Assembly: GCF_964199755.1 (NCBI RefSeq)
Contig: NC_133897.1
Coordinates: 115,577,579 to 115,641,578 of the forward strand
Length of the DNA stretch: 64,000 bases
Direction of reading: 5' to 3'
DNA from: Larus michahellis
Taxonomy: Eukaryota > Chordata > Aves > Charadriiformes > Laridae
Part shown: piece by piece, positions 61,901 through 64,000 of the stretch
Numbering within the stretch: position 1 is the stretch's first letter
Layout of the letters: each line of letters begins with the position of its first letter
Notes under the pieces: generated by a model
What the model was told of the DNA's origin: nothing
The model's database searches: none
Seen by the model: the letters and a program-made list of their open reading frames with translations, nothing else
Made by a program: the position numbers and the translations under genes

Positions 61901-64000
61901 AAATGTACACTTCTAGATATCTAGATCCAGGTTTCAAACCTCAGTTGCTGTGGTTCAGATGACAAAAGTGCGTGGCATCAACTCATAACCAAAGATCTCA
62001 ATAGTTACAGATGATGTCTTATGTCTAAAAAGTGCTTTTTCAAGCTTTGTGGGCTAATTTCAAATGTCGGTTGCAGCAGGTTGAGTTGACTTTCACCAAC
62101 TTAAGGGTTTCAGCTTCTTCATAACTTGATGTGCTGATGTGGTGCCTGTGCTGGATCCAGTCAAGGATTCCTTGAGTTTTTCTTTCTTTTTGGGAAAGGG
62201 GAGATAAGGGGAGGAGAATCTCAAAAAAATTTGTCTAAGAATTGTGCTTGAAAGTCCATTTCATGTTCTGTGCATAAATCCTCACTGAAGGTAATTCAAG
62301 GGGCATACTGATAGGATGGTAGCTGAGTTACTTTTTCAAATGAAAGGGAGTGTCTTTTTCAGCCAGTGAGTGTGACTTACTGTTGCTAATTCTGTGCTTG
62401 TACACACTTTCTTCCCATGTGTCTGTTTAGTTTTCCAGATGGAACAGGGTAATGTATCTGTCTCATTGGAGGTCAATAACAGTAAGAGACAATGATTAGC
62501 AGTCTCACCTTCATTATGGCAACTTCAGTTTTAGCAGTGTGCATCCAACATTGAAAGTCAACATTGCGAATGGGTGTCTCACTACTGTCCTGTGTTTTTC
62601 TTTTGTCTTGTCATCAGAAAAAAAAAAAGAAAAATTAAATGGAGATGAAATCCATGTTTCTGGGATTTGGTAGTGGTCTCAATGGTATCTGTTCATTGCA
62701 TCACTGGACAACAGGCAGTGTTCAGTTGCTTTTGTCCAGCAGAAGTACTGGGAGTCAACATGCTCCATGGACATGCGGTGTATCGCAGATGTCCAAAGTA
62801 CACAGGAATCTCCATCTTCTTTCCGACCTGCAGCTGAAAATTTCGGAGCCCTTGCAGTACGCCATTCATATAGGGTGAGCTTTGTATTGTGTTTTGTAAG
62901 AGAATGCAGCTTCTGGGTTTGTGGTGCTGGCACTGCATTGGCGCAAATGTTTCACAAGGATATCAAAGGAGATTCCTTGTTCTCTTCAGTCTGTGTCTTC
63001 TGGCTATCCATTCATCAGGGATGATGCTCAGGCGTGGTTTGGTCCTTTAAAGTTGTCAACACCTCTGCATCTGGTTTACCTCCATAATGTGGTGGGGTTT
63101 TGTTTTTCTTTTTTTGTGACTGTCTTTTAGAACATCACTAAATTCTGTTATCGGATCCCATTTTGTAAGAACATAGGAGATCATCCACCTAGCTGTTCCT
63201 TCTAGCAGACCTTTTCTCTTCAGAGGAGTGGCTATTGTCAAATTTTTTTGTAAATTTATATGTCAAATTATATGTAAATAATATTGATGAATGTCCAAAT
63301 GTAACTTTTTAGTGGCAAGGGGATGGCAAAGTAGAATAAATAGAGGAAAAATCACCACAGCAAGGAATGAAAGAGGTAGAATTAGGAGAATTTATCGTTA
63401 TTTTGTTCAAATGAAGTATTACAAGCATTGTCACATAAAAACAATTTAGATTGAAAATGAGTGTTGATTCTGTAATTCTGTTCATGGATGAACTTTGGAA
63501 CCATAAAATGTAATATTTGGGGAGATTATTCAAATGATTTTCTGAAGAAAATCACCCCAAATGCCTAGATGGTGTATGTCATTTAATAGCAACAGTGAAA
63601 TAGTGCTAGCAGTTACTAGATTAGTGGTACTTTGAAAAGTATGGTATGTATATCACCATATGAAATGAAAAGCTCTAGAAGAAGAGATACAATGTCTATT
63701 TGGGAAGCACTGTAACTTTTAGTGAAAAAGATGTATTTCTTAAAAAATGGAATATGCATAGCTACGTGATAAAATAAACTTGAGAGGAATTATAAACTGA
63801 GGATGGAACCTTTTTCTTATGCATTTGGATCTCTCCATTGAAAAAAGGGACAATGAGGGATTTTTTTTTAAAAAAAAGAAGAAAAAAATTAAAAAAACAA
63901 GCTACTGATATTGCACTCAGGAAAAGATACTGAATGGTGTTCAAACCAGCTGGCTGTCCTCTTATCTCAGAAAAAAAAAAGTTTTTAATTCCTGAAATAT
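58901..64000. other. AT-rich non-coding sequence, probable first intron
   Basis: After the island the sequence returns to AT-rich. Oligo(A) tracts lie at 59030-59046 and 59048-59056, and A-rich stretches near 62618 and 63865-63898. No exon with recognisable coding potential is seen. If the splice donor at 57884 is used, this is intron 1. A weaker CTCF-like site, TCACCAGGGAGCAG, lies at 60857-60870. Confidence 0.5.

Noticed and set aside
1..64000. CRISPR array, operon, prophage, rRNA or tRNA genes
   Set aside because: No regularly spaced direct repeats, no compact gene arrays, no rRNA-like sequence and no tRNA cloverleaf recognised by eye; the DNA is of vertebrate type throughout.

Overview
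This window looks like non-coding nuclear DNA from a bird. The evidence is the repeat content: at least five clear and several older CR1 LINE fragments with the avian 3' end (a short run of ATTCTATG-type units), one solo LTR of an avian endogenous retrovirus, no Alu/B1/L1-like sequence, and a low density of repeats overall. It is AT-rich and CpG-poor for about 56.8 kb, followed by one strong CpG island. I found no operon-like, bacterial or phage gene structure, and no open reading frame that I recognise as a host protein. The longest open frames (up to 340 codons) lie inside the GC-rich CpG island, are low-complexity on both strands, and are best explained by composition.

Layout. 1-17.4 kb: unique AT-rich sequence with two pairs of diverged duplicated segments (about 2.6/3.1 kb and about 5.1/12.6 kb) and a small TATTTGTACTT minisatellite. 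17.4-23.2 kb: three antisense CR1 fragments of different ages. 27.0-29.6 kb: a TAGA microsatellite, a complete-looking ~596 bp solo LTR with TATA box, CRE and poly(A) signal, then a heavily decayed ~1.2 kb sense CR1. 29.6-38.9 kb: unique AT-rich DNA. 38.9-39.5 kb: another decayed CR1. About 42.0 kb: an oligo(T) tract next to an antisense AATAAA signal, suggesting the tail of a minus-strand retrocopy. 43.8-51.8 kb: three sense CR1 3' fragments. 54.3-54.5 kb: a small CpG-bearing patch ending in an exact CTCF core motif. 56.9-58.9 kb: the CpG island, with CA, GCT and oligo(C) repeats and a good 5' splice site at 57,883/57,884 that probably ends a non-coding first exon on the plus strand. 58.9-64 kb: AT-rich, probably the first intron of that gene.

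Interpretation (inference). The window probably covers a long intergenic or intronic stretch leading to the promoter of a gene transcribed left to right, whose coding exons lie beyond 64 kb. I could not identify the gene. I saw no convincing evidence of a new biological system. The best leads are the uncharacterised duplicated segments, the possible poly(A)-tailed retrocopy, the CTCF/CpG patch, and the unassigned CpG-island promoter.
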